Below are positions 9,671 through 19,275 of a stretch of 64,000 nt of DNA, piece by piece; the first letter of the stretch is position 1; each line of letters begins with the position of its first letter. Source of the stretch: Sphaerisporangium rubeum. GTDB taxonomy: Bacteria > Actinomycetota > Actinomycetes > Streptosporangiales > Streptosporangiaceae. Location: contig NZ_JACHIU010000001.1 in NCBI RefSeq assembly GCF_014207705.1, positions 2,844,501 to 2,908,500 on the forward strand, read 5' to 3'. The notes below the pieces were generated by a model. That model did no database searches and was not told the DNA's origin. It worked only from the letters and a program-made list of their open reading frames with translations. The position numbers and the translations under genes are program-made.

Positions 9671-10657
9671 CTACCTCCTCGCCATGGCCCGCATCCACGT
9701 CGCCGCGCCGTTCTCGGCCTCGGCGTCGCGGATGGTGGAGCCGGTGTAGTTCATGAAGACGTCGTCCAGCGAAGGACGCGACACGCTGACCGAGCGGATC
9801 GGCACGCCGAGCTCGGCGAACAGGCGCGGCACGAACTCCTCGCCGGACGCCACCGCGAACGTCACCTGACCCTCGCGCACCGCCGCCTCGATGCCGAACC
9901 GCTCCTGGAGAGCGGTGATGGCCCCCGCGTCGTCACCGGTCTGGATCTGCACCCGGTCCTTGCCGATACTCGCCTTGAGCGCCTCGGGGGAGTCGATCAC
10001 CACGATCTCGCCGTGGTCGATGATCGCGATGCGGTCGCAGTACTCGGCCTCCTCCATGTAGTGCGTCGTCATGAAGATCGTGATGTCCTCGGTGTGCCGG
10101 AGCTTGTTGATGTACCCCCAGATGGCCGACCGGGTCTGCGGGTCCAGGCCCACCGTCGGCTCGTCGAGGAACAGCACACGCGGCGAGTGCAGCAGGCCGC
10201 GCGCGATCTCCAGGCGCCGCTTCATGCCGCCGGAGAACGTCATCACCTTGGCGTCCTTGCGGTCCCACAGGGCCACCATCTCCATGACCTGCCGGATGCG
10301 CTCGCCGACCACCTCGCGCGGCACGCCGTACAGCTCGGCGTGGAACCGCAGGTTCTGCTCGGCCGACAGGTAGCCGTCCAGCGTCGGGTCCTGGAACACC
10401 AGCCCGATGTTGCGCCGGACCTCGTCCCGCTCGCGCACCACGTCGTGGCCGGCGACCCGCGCCGTGCCGCCGGTGGGCCGCGCGAGAGTGCACAGCATGC
10501 TGATCGTGGTGGTCTTGCCGGCGCCGTTCGGCCCGAGGAACCCGAACACCTCGCCGGGCCGCACCTCGAAGTCGATGCCCTTGACCGCGTCCACCTTGCC
10601 GAAAGTCTTCCTCAGGCCCCGCACCTCGACCGCAGGTGTCTCGTCCTTGGTCGTCAC
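9671..10657 (-). CDS. ABC exporter ATP-binding protein, DrrA family
   Basis: A 328-residue ABC ATPase that powers the adjacent DrrB-type permease. Walker A FLGPNGAGKTTTISML (about residue 38), Q-loop GLVFQDPTLD, signature FSGGMKRRLEIARGLL and Walker B VLFLDEPTVGLDP are all intact, followed by the DrrA-type C-terminal domain (residues about 225-328) that governs assembly with the permease. Its ATG overlaps the TGA of the PadR gene (ATGA), indicating translational coupling, and the stop is three bases before drrB. Confidence 0.93.
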   Translation of the reverse strand: MTTKDETPAVEVRGLRKTFGKVDAVKGIDFEVRPGEVFGFLGPNGAGKTTTISMLCTLARPTGGTARVAGHDVVRERDEVRRNIGLVFQDPTLDGYLSAEQNLRFHAELYGVPREVVGERIRQVMEMVALWDRKDAKVMTFSGGMKRRLEIARGLLHSPRVLFLDEPTVGLDPQTRSAIWGYINKLRHTEDITIFMTTHYMEEAEYCDRIAIIDHGEIVVIDSPEALKASIGKDRVQIQTGDDAGAITALQERFGIEAAVREGQVTFAVASGEEFVPRLFAELGVPIRSVSVSRPSLDDVFMNYTGSTIRDAEAENGAATWMRAMARR

Positions 10658-11274
10658 GTGTCCCCCTTGCCGTGGTCACAGTCCACGGTGTCCTCGTCGT
10701 CGGCGAGGATCGCGAAGATCGAGCGTCTGGTCTTCTTGAGCAGGGTCCGCGCCGCGGCGGCCTGCGAAGGATTGGCGTGCCGGATGAGCTGGCCGAACGC
10801 GTCGTCGAGCTGCGTCCACAACATGCGCAGCTCCATGATCTCCTCAGGCAGCGTGTTCGCCACGTCGGCCCAGGGGGTGTCGGTGAGCTCCCCGCGCCTC
10901 GCGACGAGGTCGTGTCCCTTGGTGGTGAGCCGGTAGATCCGGCTGCCGCCGGCCTCCTCGCCGGACACGATCCCCTCGTCCTCAAGTTGCTGGAGCGCCG
11001 GGTACACCGACCCGGGGCTCGGCCGCCAGATGCCGGCGCTGCGGCTGTGGATCTCCTGGATCATCTGGTAGCCGTTGCGCGCCTGCTCCTGCAGGAGCGT
11101 CAGCAGCGCCGCGCGGACGTCGCCGCGCCGCACGCGGGGAGCGAAGTGCGGCCCTGGTCCCGGTGGCGCAGGCGGGCCCCATTCGCGATATCTGTCCTCG
11201 GGAGGCGGGGGACCGTGCGGGCCTGGGGGACCAGGGGGGACGACGGGAGGCAGCCACTCACGGGGGTCTCTCAT
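10654..11274 (-). CDS. PadR-family transcriptional repressor of the Drr-type exporter
   Basis: About 206 residues. Residues 1-45 form an unusual proline/glycine-rich N-terminal arm; the PadR winged helix follows (RGDVRAALLTLLQEQ, YQMIQEI, PSPGSVYPALQQLEDEG), and then the C-terminal dimer helices. PadR proteins bind a palindrome in their own promoter and release it on binding a drug, so autoregulation plus control of the two exporter genes behind it is likely. The start is ATG 11274 with GGAAGG seven bases upstream; a longer in-frame reading to 11445 runs through the operator and is rejected. Confidence 0.9.
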   Translation of the reverse strand: MRDPREWLPPVVPPGPPGPHGPPPPEDRYREWGPPAPPGPGPHFAPRVRRGDVRAALLTLLQEQARNGYQMIQEIHSRSAGIWRPSPGSVYPALQQLEDEGIVSGEEAGGSRIYRLTTKGHDLVARRGELTDTPWADVANTLPEEIMELRMLWTQLDDAFGQLIRHANPSQAAAARTLLKKTRRSIFAILADDEDTVDCDHGKGDT

Positions 11275-11286
11275 GTGATCACCCTT

Positions 11287-11327
11287 CCAACTATCGAGAT
11301 ACGCGAACGATATATCTAGATAGTTGG
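11287..11327. promoter_or_regulatory. PadR operator palindrome
   Basis: A 41-base inverted repeat begins 13 bases upstream of the padR start. The left arm CCAACTATCGAGATA and right arm TATCTAGATAGTTGG match at 14 of 15 positions around an 11-base centre. It is much more AT-rich than its surroundings. Position and symmetry make it the likely autoregulatory PadR site; binding itself is inferred. Confidence 0.75.
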
Positions 11328-11361
11328 CACGAACAACCCATTTCTGACCAACGTCGGGAAA

Positions 11362-11377
11362 GTTAACCCTCGTTAAC
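11362..11377. promoter_or_regulatory. Third copy of the TetR operator motif, 3' end of the regulator gene
   Basis: GTTAACCCTCGTTAAC is a perfect inverted repeat (GTTAAC-N4-GTTAAC) and matches the operator at 12013-12028 at 14 of 16 positions. It overlaps the stop codon of the TetR gene and sits 35 bases upstream of the PadR operator, so it could act on the padR-drrAB promoter or in looping with the two promoter sites about 630 bases away. Confidence 0.5.
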
Positions 11378-11959
11378 GAACGTGTGCAGCGCCACCCGCG
11401 CCATCCGGTGCAGCAGCTCCGCCATCTCGGCGCGCGGCAGCTCACCCGCGCTGTGCGGCGTCGAGTTGAGCAGGCCGAACACCGCGTGGGTCGCCGCGCG
11501 CAGCCGCGCCGGCCGCGCCGAGGGGTACAGCTCGCTGAGCACCGTGACCCACTCCTCGACGTACAGCCGCTGGAGCCGCCGCACCCGCCGCCGCTCCGCC
11601 TCGGGAACGTTCCCCAGTTCCCTGTCGTGCACGGTGATCAGCGCCGGGTGGTCGAGCGCGAAGTCGATCTGTCCGCAGATCAGCGCGTCCAGTGCCTCGG
11701 CGCCGTCCGCGGCCCGCGTCACCCGCTCCACCGCCGCGCCGCGCAGCCGCTCGCTGATGTCGAGCAGCATCTCGGCCAGCAGGGATTCCTTGCCGTCGAA
11801 GTGCCGGTACAGCGCGGGCCCCGAGATGCCGACCGCCGCGCCGATCTCCTCGGTGGACACCCCGTGGAAGCCGCGCGCGGCGAACAGCGTGGCCGCGGCG
11901 GCGAGGATCTCTCCGCGCCTGCGGCCAGGAACTCGGGTAGGACTCCGCACAACGGTCAC
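11363..11959 (-). CDS. TetR-family repressor of the leucine/isovalerate operon
   Basis: About 198 residues: an N-terminal helix-turn-helix (GRRRGEILAAAATLFAARG, then STEEIGAAVGISGPALYRHF) and a C-terminal ligand domain. It is divergent from the carboxylase/HMG-CoA lyase/acyl-CoA dehydrogenase operon and is therefore its likely repressor, probably sensing an acyl-CoA intermediate. ATG 12001 is possible, but it would place an operator-like palindrome (11984-11999) inside codons 1-6; GTG 11959 fits better, although no clear ribosome site precedes it. Confidence 0.85.
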   Translation of the reverse strand: MTVVRSPTRVPGRRRGEILAAAATLFAARGFHGVSTEEIGAAVGISGPALYRHFDGKESLLAEMLLDISERLRGAAVERVTRAADGAEALDALICGQIDFALDHPALITVHDRELGNVPEAERRRVRRLQRLYVEEWVTVLSELYPSARPARLRAATHAVFGLLNSTPHSAGELPRAEMAELLHRMARVALHTFVNEG

Positions 11960-11983
11960 GAGCCGCAATGGTAGACGAACAAC

Positions 11984-12028
11984 GTTATCGCTGACTAACA
12001 TCCAGAAGCGGTGTTAGCGCTCGTTAAC
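11984..12028. promoter_or_regulatory. Paired TetR operators in the divergent promoter
   Basis: Two related 16-base palindromes, GTTATCGCTGACTAAC (11984-11999) and GTTAGCGCTCGTTAAC (12013-12028), lie 29 bases apart between the TetR gene and the carboxylase operon. They share GTTA-N-C-N-CT and TAAC in the same register. The spacing is close to three helical turns, so two dimers could bind on the same face. Binding is inferred. Confidence 0.7.
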
Positions 12029-12056
12029 CGGGGCCGAGTAGGAGGAGGTACGCCAC

Positions 12057-13640
12057 ATGGCGCCTGTGCTGCGGACGGCCGCCGTCCCCGACGCCGAGGA
12101 GTTCAAGCGCAACGCGGAGGCCAACGAACGCCTCACGGCCGAGCTGCGCGAACGGCTCGCCACCGCCGCGCTCGGCGGCCCCGAGCGCGCGCGCCGCCGC
12201 CACCTGGAGCGCGGCAAGCTCCTGCCACGCGACCGCGTCACCACCCTGCTCGACCCCGGCTCCCGCTTCCTTGAGCTCTCGCCGCTCGCCGCCACCGGCC
12301 TGTACGGCGACGAGGCCCCGGCGGCCGGCATCATCACCGGCGTCGGCCGGGTCAGCGGCCGCGAATGCGTGGTCGTCGCCAACGACGCCACCGTCAAAGG
12401 CGGCACGTACTACCCGGTCACCGTGAAGAAGCACCTGCGCGCGCAGGAGGTGGCGCTGCACAACCGCCTGCCGTGCGTCTACCTCGTCGACTCCGGCGGC
12501 GCGTTCCTCCCGTTGCAGGACGAGGTGTTCCCCGACCGCGAGCACTTCGGCCGCATCTTCTACAACCAGGCCACCATGTCCCGCGAAGGCATCCCGCAGA
12601 TCGCCGCCGTCCTCGGCTCCTGCACCGCCGGCGGCGCCTACGTCCCCGCGATGAGCGACGAGGCCGTGATCGTCCGCAACCAGGGGACGATCTTCCTCGG
12701 CGGGCCGCCGCTGGTGAAGGCCGCCACCGGTGAGGAGGTCAGCGCCGAGGACCTCGGCGGCGGCGACGTGCACGCGCGGATCAGCGGCGTCACCGACCAC
12801 CTGGCGCGCGACGACACGCACGCGCTGTCCATCGTCCGCGACATCGTCGCCACCCTCGCGCCGCGCGCCGCCTCCCCCTGGGAACGCGCGCGGCCCGAGG
12901 AGCCGCTGCACGACCCGCGCGACCTGTACGGCATCGTCCCCGCCGACACCCGCGTGCCGTACGACGTGCGCGAGGTGATCGGCCGGCTGGTCGACGGCAG
13001 CCGGTTCCTGGAGTTCAAGGCCGAGTACGGCCCGACGCTCGTCACCGGCTTCGCGCACCTGCACGGCCATCCCGTCGGGATCGTCGCCAACAACGGCATC
13101 CTGTTCGGCGAGTCGGCACTCAAGGGGGCCCACTTCATCGAGCTGTGCGACCGGCGCGCCGTGCCGCTGGTGTTCCTGCAGAACATCAGCGGCTTCATGG
13201 TGGGCCGCGCCTACGAGGCCGGCGGCATCGCCAAGCACGGCGCCAAGATGGTCACCGCCGTGTCCTGCGCGCGTGTGCCGAAGCTCACCGTCGTCATCGG
13301 CGGCTCGTTCGGCGCCGGCAACTACGCGATGTCCGGCCGCGCCTACTCGCCGCGCTTCCTGTGGATGTGGCCGAACGCTCGCATCTCGGTCATGGGGGGA
13401 GAGCAGGCCGCGAACGTGCTGGCCACGGTGCGTCCCTCCGGATCGGGGGACGAGGAGGAGTTCAAACGGCGCATCCGCGAGCAGTACGAGGAGCAGGGCA
13501 ACCCGTACCACTCCACCGCTCGCCTGTGGGACGACGGCGTGATCGACCCGGTCGACACCCGCACCGTCCTCGGGCTGGCCCTGTCGGCCGCGGCCAACGC
13601 GCCGCTCGACCCTGTCGGCTACGGCGTCTTCCGGATGTGA
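12057..13640 (+). CDS. liuB: Acyl-CoA carboxylase carboxyltransferase subunit (methylcrotonoyl-CoA type)
   Basis: The 527-residue carboxyltransferase beta subunit moves carboxybiotin CO2 to an acyl-CoA; linkage to HMG-CoA lyase points to 3-methylcrotonyl-CoA in leucine breakdown. Both halves of the crotonase-like fold are present: [20 protein letters not shown] with the acyl-CoA oxyanion region [15 protein letters not shown] in the N half, and [20 protein letters not shown] and [18 protein letters not shown] in the C half. The start ATG is preceded by AGGAGGAGG. Propionyl-CoA carboxylases are related, but the residues and context favour the methylcrotonyl type. Confidence 0.9.
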   Translation: MAPVLRTAAVPDAEEFKRNAEANERLTAELRERLATAALGGPERARRRHLERGKLLPRDRVTTLLDPGSRFLELSPLAATGLYGDEAPAAGIITGVGRVSGRECVVVANDATVKGGTYYPVTVKKHLRAQEVALHNRLPCVYLVDSGGAFLPLQDEVFPDREHFGRIFYNQATMSREGIPQIAAVLGSCTAGGAYVPAMSDEAVIVRNQGTIFLGGPPLVKAATGEEVSAEDLGGGDVHARISGVTDHLARDDTHALSIVRDIVATLAPRAASPWERARPEEPLHDPRDLYGIVPADTRVPYDVREVIGRLVDGSRFLEFKAEYGPTLVTGFAHLHGHPVGIVANNGILFGESALKGAHFIELCDRRAVPLVFLQNISGFMVGRAYEAGGIAKHGAKMVTAVSCARVPKLTVVIGGSFGAGNYAMSGRAYSPRFLWMWPNARISVMGGEQAANVLATVRPSGSGDEEEFKRRIREQYEEQGNPYHSTARLWDDGVIDPVDTRTVLGLALSAAANAPLDPVGYGVFRM

Positions 13641-13643
13641 GGC

Positions 13644-15617
13644 ATGTTCGACACCGTTCTCGTCGCCAACCGGGGTGAGATCGCCCTCCGGATCCTGCGC
13701 ACCCTGCGCCGCCTCGGCGTCCGCTCCGTCGCCGTGTACGCCGACGCCGACCAAGGCGCCAGGCACGCCGCCGAGGCCGACGTCGCCGTGCGCCTGCCAG
13801 GTGGTTACCTCGACGTCGACGGCGTCGTCGCGGCGGCCCTCGCCACCGGAGCGCGGGCCGTGCACCCCGGCTACGGCTTCCTCGCCGAGAACGCCGCCTT
13901 TGCGCGGCGCTGCGCCGAGGCGGGCCTGGTGTTCGCCGGGCCGCCGCCGGCCGCGATGGAGGCCATGGCCGACAAGATCCGTGCCAAGGCCACCGTGGCG
14001 GGGGCCGGCGTTCCCGTGGTGCCGGGTGCCGCCGAGCCGGAGGACGACCTCGCGGCGGTCGCCGCGTCCGTCGGCTACCCCGTGCTGATCAAGCCGTCGG
14101 CCGGCGGCGGCGGCAAAGGCATGCTGGTCGTCCGTTCCCCCGAGGAGCTGCCTGCGGCGCTTGAGTCGGCCCGCCGTACCGCCGTCGCCGCGTTCGGGGA
14201 CGGCACGCTGCTGCTGGAACGGTTCGTCTCCAACCCCCGGCACATCGAGATCCAGGTCATGGCCGACGCGCACGGCGGCGTCGTCCACCTCGGCGAGCGC
14301 GAGTGCAGCCTCCAGCGCCGGCACCAGAAGATCATCGAAGAGGCCCCGTCGCCGCTGCTCGACGACGCCACCCGCGCCGCGATGGGGGCCGCCGCCGTCC
14401 GGGCCGCCGCGGCCGTCGGGTACGTCGGCGCCGGCACCGTCGAGTTCATCGTGCCGGGGGACGAGCCGGGACACCCCGGCTACTTCATCGAGATGAACAC
14501 CCGGCTCCAGGTGGAGCACCCGGTGACCGAACTCGTCACCGGCCTCGACCTGGTGGAGCTCCAGCTCCGGGTCGCCGCGGGGGAGCCGCTGCCGTTCACG
14601 CAGGACGAGATCCGCAGCCGCGGCCACGCCATCGAGGCCCGCGTGTACGCCGAGGACCCCGCGCACGGCTTCCTGCCGACCGGCGGCCGGGTGCTCGCGC
14701 TCACCGAGCCCGCCGGCGTGCGGGTCGACTCCGGCATCCAGGCCGGCGGCGTCGTCGGCAGCGACTACGACCCCATGCTGTCCAAGGTCATCGCCTGGGG
14801 CCGGGACCGGCCGGCCGCGCTGCGGCGGCTCGACGCCGCGTTGCGCGCCACCACCGTCCTCGGCGTGACCACCAACATCGCGTTCCTGCGCGCACTGCTC
14901 GCCGACCCCGCCGTGGCCGCCGGCGACCTCGGCACCGGTCTCATCGACGAGCGCCTCGACACGCTGCTCGCCGCCGCGTACGGCGACGGCGCGCCGCCAC
15001 GCGACGTGCGGGCCGCCGCCGCGCTGGTCTTCCAGGACGACCTCGCCGAGGCCGCCGGCGACGACCCGTGGGACGTCCCGGACGGCTGGCGGCTCGGCGA
15101 ACTCGCCTGGACCACCTGGCTCCTGGAGACCCGGGGGAACACCACGCGCGTCCAGGTGCGGGGGACGCCGGGACACGGCGCGGAGGTGGTCCTCGACGAC
15201 GGGGAACCGGCCGCCGAGGCACGGCTGACCCGTGGCGACGGCGAGGTGCTCGTCACCCTCGACGGGGTGACCCGCCGGTACGCCTGCGCGTCCGACGGCC
15301 GCGCCGTGTGGCTCGGCCGGGACGGCCACGCCTGGGCCGTCACCCCGCACGTCCCCGGCGACCCCGGCGACGCCGCCGCGGGCCGGACCGGTGACGGCGT
15401 GGTGCGCAGCCCGATGCCGGGCACCGTCCTGCTGGTCAAGGTGGTCCCCGGCGAACGGGTCACCGAGGGCCAGCCGCTGATGATCGTCGAGGCGATGAAG
15501 ATGGAGCACACCGTGACCTCCCCCATGGACGGCGTCGTCGCCGACCTGCCGGTCCGCGCCGGCCGTCCGGTCGACATGGACGCCGTGCTCGCCGTCGTCC
15601 GCGAGGAGGAGTCGTGA
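13644..15617 (+). CDS. liuD: Acyl-CoA carboxylase biotin carboxylase/biotin carrier subunit
   Basis: The 657-residue alpha subunit carboxylates its own biotin using ATP and bicarbonate. In order: biotin carboxylase N domain ([19 protein letters not shown]), ATP-grasp with [11 protein letters not shown] (about residue 150) and the [14 protein letters not shown] catalytic segment (about residue 285), biotin carboxylase C domain, a linker, and a C-terminal biotinyl domain with the biotin-accepting lysine in EAMKMEHT (about residue 617). It starts three bases after the carboxyltransferase stop, so the two subunits are translated together. Confidence 0.93.
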   Translation: MFDTVLVANRGEIALRILRTLRRLGVRSVAVYADADQGARHAAEADVAVRLPGGYLDVDGVVAAALATGARAVHPGYGFLAENAAFARRCAEAGLVFAGPPPAAMEAMADKIRAKATVAGAGVPVVPGAAEPEDDLAAVAASVGYPVLIKPSAGGGGKGMLVVRSPEELPAALESARRTAVAAFGDGTLLLERFVSNPRHIEIQVMADAHGGVVHLGERECSLQRRHQKIIEEAPSPLLDDATRAAMGAAAVRAAAAVGYVGAGTVEFIVPGDEPGHPGYFIEMNTRLQVEHPVTELVTGLDLVELQLRVAAGEPLPFTQDEIRSRGHAIEARVYAEDPAHGFLPTGGRVLALTEPAGVRVDSGIQAGGVVGSDYDPMLSKVIAWGRDRPAALRRLDAALRATTVLGVTTNIAFLRALLADPAVAAGDLGTGLIDERLDTLLAAAYGDGAPPRDVRAAAALVFQDDLAEAAGDDPWDVPDGWRLGELAWTTWLLETRGNTTRVQVRGTPGHGAEVVLDDGEPAAEARLTRGDGEVLVTLDGVTRRYACASDGRAVWLGRDGHAWAVTPHVPGDPGDAAAGRTGDGVVRSPMPGTVLLVKVVPGERVTEGQPLMIVEAMKMEHTVTSPMDGVVADLPVRAGRPVDMDAVLAVVREEES

Positions 15618-16570
15618 CGGGCCTGCCGATGGAGTTCCGGGCCGAGGGCCTGCCGGACCGCGTCACGATCTACGAGGTCGGCCCGAGGGACGGCCTGCAG
15701 AACGAGAAGACCGTCGTGCCGGTGGAGACCAAGGCACTGCTGGTGAGCCGGCTCGCCGCCGCCGGGCTGACCGCCGTCGAGAGCACGAGCTTCGTCCACC
15801 CCACGTGGGTGCCGCAGCTCGCCGACGCCGAGGACCTGCTCACCCGCCTCGACCGGGCCCCCGGCGTGCGGTACCCGGTGCTCGTCCCCAACGAGCGCGG
15901 CCTGGACCGGGCCATGGCGCACGGCGTCACCGAGATCGCGATCTTCGGCAGCGCCACCGAGACGTTCGCCAGGCGCAACCTCAACCGGAGCCTCGACGCC
16001 TCCATCGAGATGTTCACCCCCGTGGTGACCCGCGCCACCGAGGCCGGCATCCGCGTCCGCGCCTACCTGTCGATGTGCTTCGGCGACCCCTGGGAGGGCC
16101 CGGTGCCGGTCGAGCAGGTCGTCCGCACCGGCGTACGGCTGCTCGACCTCGGCTGCGCCGAACTGTCCCTCGGCGACACCATCGGCGCCGGCACCCCCGG
16201 CCACGTCACCACGCTGCTCACCGGCTTCGCCGCCGCCGGCGTCGGCCCCGAGCGGCTGGCGGTGCACTTCCACGACACCTACGGCCAGGCCCTGGTCAAC
16301 ACCCTCGCCGCGCTGCGCGCCGGGGTGACCGTCGTCGACGCCTCCGCCGGAGGCATCGGCGGCTGTCCCTACGCGCGCAGCGCCACCGGCAACCTCGCCA
16401 CCGAGGACCTCGTGTGGATGCTGAACGGCCTCGGCATCGCCACCGGGGTCGACCTCGGCGCGCTGGTCACGACCAGCGTGTGGCTGGCCGGTGAGCTCGG
16501 CCGTCCTAGTCCCTCCCGCGTCGTCCAGGCGCTGTCCAAGGAACAGGAGCCCGACCATGCACAGGCTTGA
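15614..16570 (+). CDS. Hydroxymethylglutaryl-CoA lyase
   Basis: This 318-residue TIM-barrel enzyme splits HMG-CoA into acetyl-CoA and acetoacetate, the last step of leucine catabolism. It has the opening [12 protein letters not shown] with the catalytic Arg/Asp, the metal-ligand HFHDTYG (near residue 220) and the family signature GGIGGCPYA with the active-site cysteine. GTG 15614 overlaps the upstream stop by four bases. The next gene's start lies inside the last 14 bases of this one. Confidence 0.93.
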   Translation: MTGLPMEFRAEGLPDRVTIYEVGPRDGLQNEKTVVPVETKALLVSRLAAAGLTAVESTSFVHPTWVPQLADAEDLLTRLDRAPGVRYPVLVPNERGLDRAMAHGVTEIAIFGSATETFARRNLNRSLDASIEMFTPVVTRATEAGIRVRAYLSMCFGDPWEGPVPVEQVVRTGVRLLDLGCAELSLGDTIGAGTPGHVTTLLTGFAAAGVGPERLAVHFHDTYGQALVNTLAALRAGVTVVDASAGGIGGCPYARSATGNLATEDLVWMLNGLGIATGVDLGALVTTSVWLAGELGRPSPSRVVQALSKEQEPDHAQA

Positions 16571-17723
16571 CGACGAGTACGAGGCCCTGCGCGCCACCGT
16601 CGAGGAGTTCGCACGCGACGTCGTCGCACCGGTCATCGGCGACTACTACGAGCGCTGCGAGTTCCCCTACGACATCGTCCGCCGGATGGGCCGCATGGGG
16701 CTGTTCGGGCTGCCGATCCCCGAGGAGCACGGCGGCATGGGAGGCGACTACTTCGCGCTGTGCCTGGCCCTCGAGGAACTGGCCCGCGTGGACTCCTCGG
16801 TCGCGATCACCCTGGAGGCCGCGGTGTCGCTCGGCGCGATGCCGCTGCACCGGTACGGCACCCCCGAGCAGAAGGCCGAATGGCTGCCGCGCCTGGCGTC
16901 CGGCGAGGTGCTCGGCGCGTTCGGCCTCACCGAACCCGGCGGCGGCTCCGACGTGCCGGGTGGCATGCGCACCATGGCCGTGCTCGACGGGGACGAATGG
17001 GTGATCAACGGCTCCAAGGCGTTCATCACCAACTCCGGCACCGACCTCACCGGCTTCGTCGCGGTCGCCGCCATCACCGGCCGCAGGGAACGCGAGGACG
17101 GCACGACCGCGCCGGAGATCAGCACCATCATCGTGCCGTCCGGCACCCCCGGCTTCACCGTCTCCAAGAAGTACTCCAAGGTCGGCTGGTCGGCCTCCGA
17201 CACCCGTGAGCTGTCGTTCTCCGACTGCCGCGTGCCGGCCGCCAACCTGCTCGGCGAGCGGGGCCGCGGCTACGCGCAGTTCCTGCGGACCCTGGACGAG
17301 GGCCGGGTCGCCATCGCGGCCCTGTCGGTCGGCCTCGCGCAGGGATGCGTGGACGAGAGCCTGCGGTACGCCAAGGAACGGCACGCGTTCGGCGTCCCCA
17401 TCGCGCGCTACCAGGCCATCCAGTTCAAGATCGCCGACATGGAGACCCGCGCGCACACCGCGCGGCTCGCCTACTACCACGCGGCCGAGAAGATGCTGGC
17501 GGGGGAGCCGTTCAAGAAGGAGGCCGCCATCGCCAAGCTGGTCGCCTCCGACGCCGCCATGGACAACGCGCGCGACGCCACCCAGGTCTTCGGCGGCTAC
17601 GGCTTCATGAACGAGTTCCCCGTGGGCCGTTTCTACCGCGACGCCAAGATCCTGGAGATCGGCGAAGGTACCAGCGAGGTGCAGCGCATCCTCATCGCGC
17701 GCCAGCTCGGCCTGCCGGCCTGA
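16557..17723 (+). CDS. Acyl-CoA dehydrogenase (isovaleryl-CoA step by context)
   Basis: This 388-residue FAD flavoprotein introduces the alpha-beta double bond into an acyl-CoA. The FAD segment FGLTEPGGGSD (about residue 123), the adenine-binding QVFGGYGFMNE (about residue 345) and the C-terminal IGEGTSEVQR are intact. The glutamate in that last motif is at the position used as catalytic base by short- and medium-chain enzymes, rather than the alternative helix position used by classical isovaleryl-CoA dehydrogenases, so substrate assignment rests on operon context. ATG 16557 has AGGAG seven bases upstream and overlaps the lyase by 14 bases. No methylglutaconyl-CoA hydratase gene is present in the operon. 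Confidence 0.88.
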   Translation: MHRLDDEYEALRATVEEFARDVVAPVIGDYYERCEFPYDIVRRMGRMGLFGLPIPEEHGGMGGDYFALCLALEELARVDSSVAITLEAAVSLGAMPLHRYGTPEQKAEWLPRLASGEVLGAFGLTEPGGGSDVPGGMRTMAVLDGDEWVINGSKAFITNSGTDLTGFVAVAAITGRREREDGTTAPEISTIIVPSGTPGFTVSKKYSKVGWSASDTRELSFSDCRVPAANLLGERGRGYAQFLRTLDEGRVAIAALSVGLAQGCVDESLRYAKERHAFGVPIARYQAIQFKIADMETRAHTARLAYYHAAEKMLAGEPFKKEAAIAKLVASDAAMDNARDATQVFGGYGFMNEFPVGRFYRDAKILEIGEGTSEVQRILIARQLGLPA

Positions 17724-17816
17724 CCGCCACCCGGAGGTCGAGTTTCGTCCAGTGGACGGCAAAGAACCCGGCCCCAGGGTTCACCGGAGGGCAGGTCACG
17801 GCCGAGGCTTGGTGAT

Positions 17817-18659
17817 ATGCGCCGGGACAACGATCTGGGGGACTTCCTCAGGGCCCGTCGTCACCTGACGGCCCCCGAGCAGGTCGGCCTGCCGCCGCTG
17901 TCCGACCGCCGCCGCACCCCCGGCCTGCGCCGCGAGGAGGTCGCGACCCTCGCCGGGGTCAGCACCGACTACTACATACGGCTGGAGCAAGGCAGGGAGC
18001 GCCACCCGTCCGACCAGGTGCTCGACTCCCTCGCACGGGTCCTCCAGCTCGGCCCCGAGGCCGCCGAGTACCTGCACGGTCTCGCACGGCCCCGCGCCGG
18101 ACCCTGCACCGACAGCGCGTCCGGCCGGGTCGACCCCAACGTGGTGCGGCTCATGGAGCGCTGGGACCGGGTCGCGGCGTACGTGGTGAACCAGCGGCTC
18201 GACGTGCTGGCACGCAACGCGGTCGCCGAAGGCCTGTACGGCGGACTGGAGCACAACGGCAACCTGCTGCGTCTCGCTCTGCTCAACCCCCGCGCGCGGG
18301 AGTTCTACCGGGACTGGGAGAAGGACACCTGCTGCAAGGTCGCGCACCTGCGCGCCGCGGTCGGGATCGGGCCCGACGACCCCGAACGGGCCGCGCTGGT
18401 CCAGGAGCTGTCCGAACGCAGCGCCGACTTCCGGCGCATGTGGGCCAGGCACGACGTGCGCAGCCGGGGCCGCGACCCCGTGCGTTTCCACCACCACACG
18501 GCCGGCGACCTGTTCACCACCATGGAGGTGATGACCATCGACGAGACCTCCTGCCAGAAGCTGGTCACCTTTCAGGCCGAGCCCGGCAGCCCCTCGGAAC
18601 ACGCACTGGCCTGCCTCGGCGCCACGGCCGCGGCGCGGCGGCCGTCGTACTGCTGCTGA
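17817..18659 (+). CDS. XRE-type regulator with MmyB-like ligand-binding domain
   Basis: 280 residues. The N-terminal helix-turn-helix (RTPGLRREEVATLAGVSTDYYIRLEQGRE split over residues 32-62) is followed by a PAS-like MmyB ligand-binding domain from about residue 105 to 265, with the typical ERWDRVAAYVVNQRLDVLARN opening region and FHHHTAGDL near the end. Such regulators usually control an adjacent oxidoreductase, but here the downstream gene is a GNAT, so the target is unclear. Confidence 0.88.
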   Translation: MRRDNDLGDFLRARRHLTAPEQVGLPPLSDRRRTPGLRREEVATLAGVSTDYYIRLEQGRERHPSDQVLDSLARVLQLGPEAAEYLHGLARPRAGPCTDSASGRVDPNVVRLMERWDRVAAYVVNQRLDVLARNAVAEGLYGGLEHNGNLLRLALLNPRAREFYRDWEKDTCCKVAHLRAAVGIGPDDPERAALVQELSERSADFRRMWARHDVRSRGRDPVRFHHHTAGDLFTTMEVMTIDETSCQKLVTFQAEPGSPSEHALACLGATAAARRPSYCC

Positions 18660-18775
18660 CATGCGGCGACCCGCGGACACACGGCGCGGGAAGGGAAGCG
18701 GCACGGCGGCCGTCGAACACGGCTGACATGCGGTGACCCGGCAGGCACGCGGCGCGGGGAAGGGACGCGGCGCGA
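18656..18775. repeat. Imperfect tandem repeat, period 67 bp
   Basis: Two copies of a GC-rich unit start with CTGACATGCGGYGACCC at 18656 and 18723 and contain GGCGCGGG(G)AAGGGA. The first copy overlaps the stop codon of the MmyB-type regulator. This looks like a recent local duplication at the 3' end of the gene; no function is evident. Confidence 0.5.
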
Positions 18776-18813
18776 TTGGACGGACGACGGGTCTACTCCC
18801 TAAAGTCCTTTTC

Positions 18814-19266
18814 ATGACTTCTGATGATCTTCTGGTGCGCAGGGCCGTCCACGACGACGCCGAGGAGATCTTCGCACTGACCCGCGAGTTCGCCATGTCG
18901 GTGCGTCCCCGGCGCGAACCGTTCGACCAGCACCTGCCGGCCCTGCTGGACAACCCCGACGCGCTGCTCCTGGTCGCGGTCGTGAACGGCCACGTCCGCG
19001 GCTACCTGCTCGGCTTCGTCCACCTCACGCTCTTCGCCAACGGCCACGTGGCGTGGATCGAGGAAGCCGTGTCGCAGCACGGTTTCCGCCGCCGCGGACT
19101 CGGCCGGGCCCTGCTGGAGGAGTTCGAGACCTGGGCCCGCGGCAGGGACGCGCGCTACATCGCGCTCGCCACCCGCAGAGCCCAGGAGTTCTACCAGGCC
19201 CTGCGCTACGAGTCCGCCGGCACCTACTACCGCAAGACCCTGATGTCGCTGGAGGACCAGGCCTGA
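18814..19266 (+). CDS. GNAT-family N-acetyltransferase
   Basis: A 150-residue single-domain acetyl-CoA-dependent acyltransferase. The acetyl-CoA pyrophosphate loop FRRRGLGRALLEEF (residues about 90-103) is clear, with flanking beta strands (AWIEEAVSQ before; YIALATRRAQEFYQALRY after). The start ATG 18814 gives the canonical N-terminus VRRAVHDDAEEI; a longer reading from 18733 would add a low-complexity arm from the upstream repeat. Substrate unknown. Confidence 0.85.
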   Translation: MTSDDLLVRRAVHDDAEEIFALTREFAMSVRPRREPFDQHLPALLDNPDALLLVAVVNGHVRGYLLGFVHLTLFANGHVAWIEEAVSQHGFRRRGLGRALLEEFETWARGRDARYIALATRRAQEFYQALRYESAGTYYRKTLMSLEDQA

Positions 19267-19275
19267 CCGCCGCGC

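Noticed and set aside
12024-15509. 1161-codon minus-strand frame opposite the carboxylase operon
   Set aside because: It covers two well-identified genes, crosses their junction and shows no family motifs; antisense artefact.
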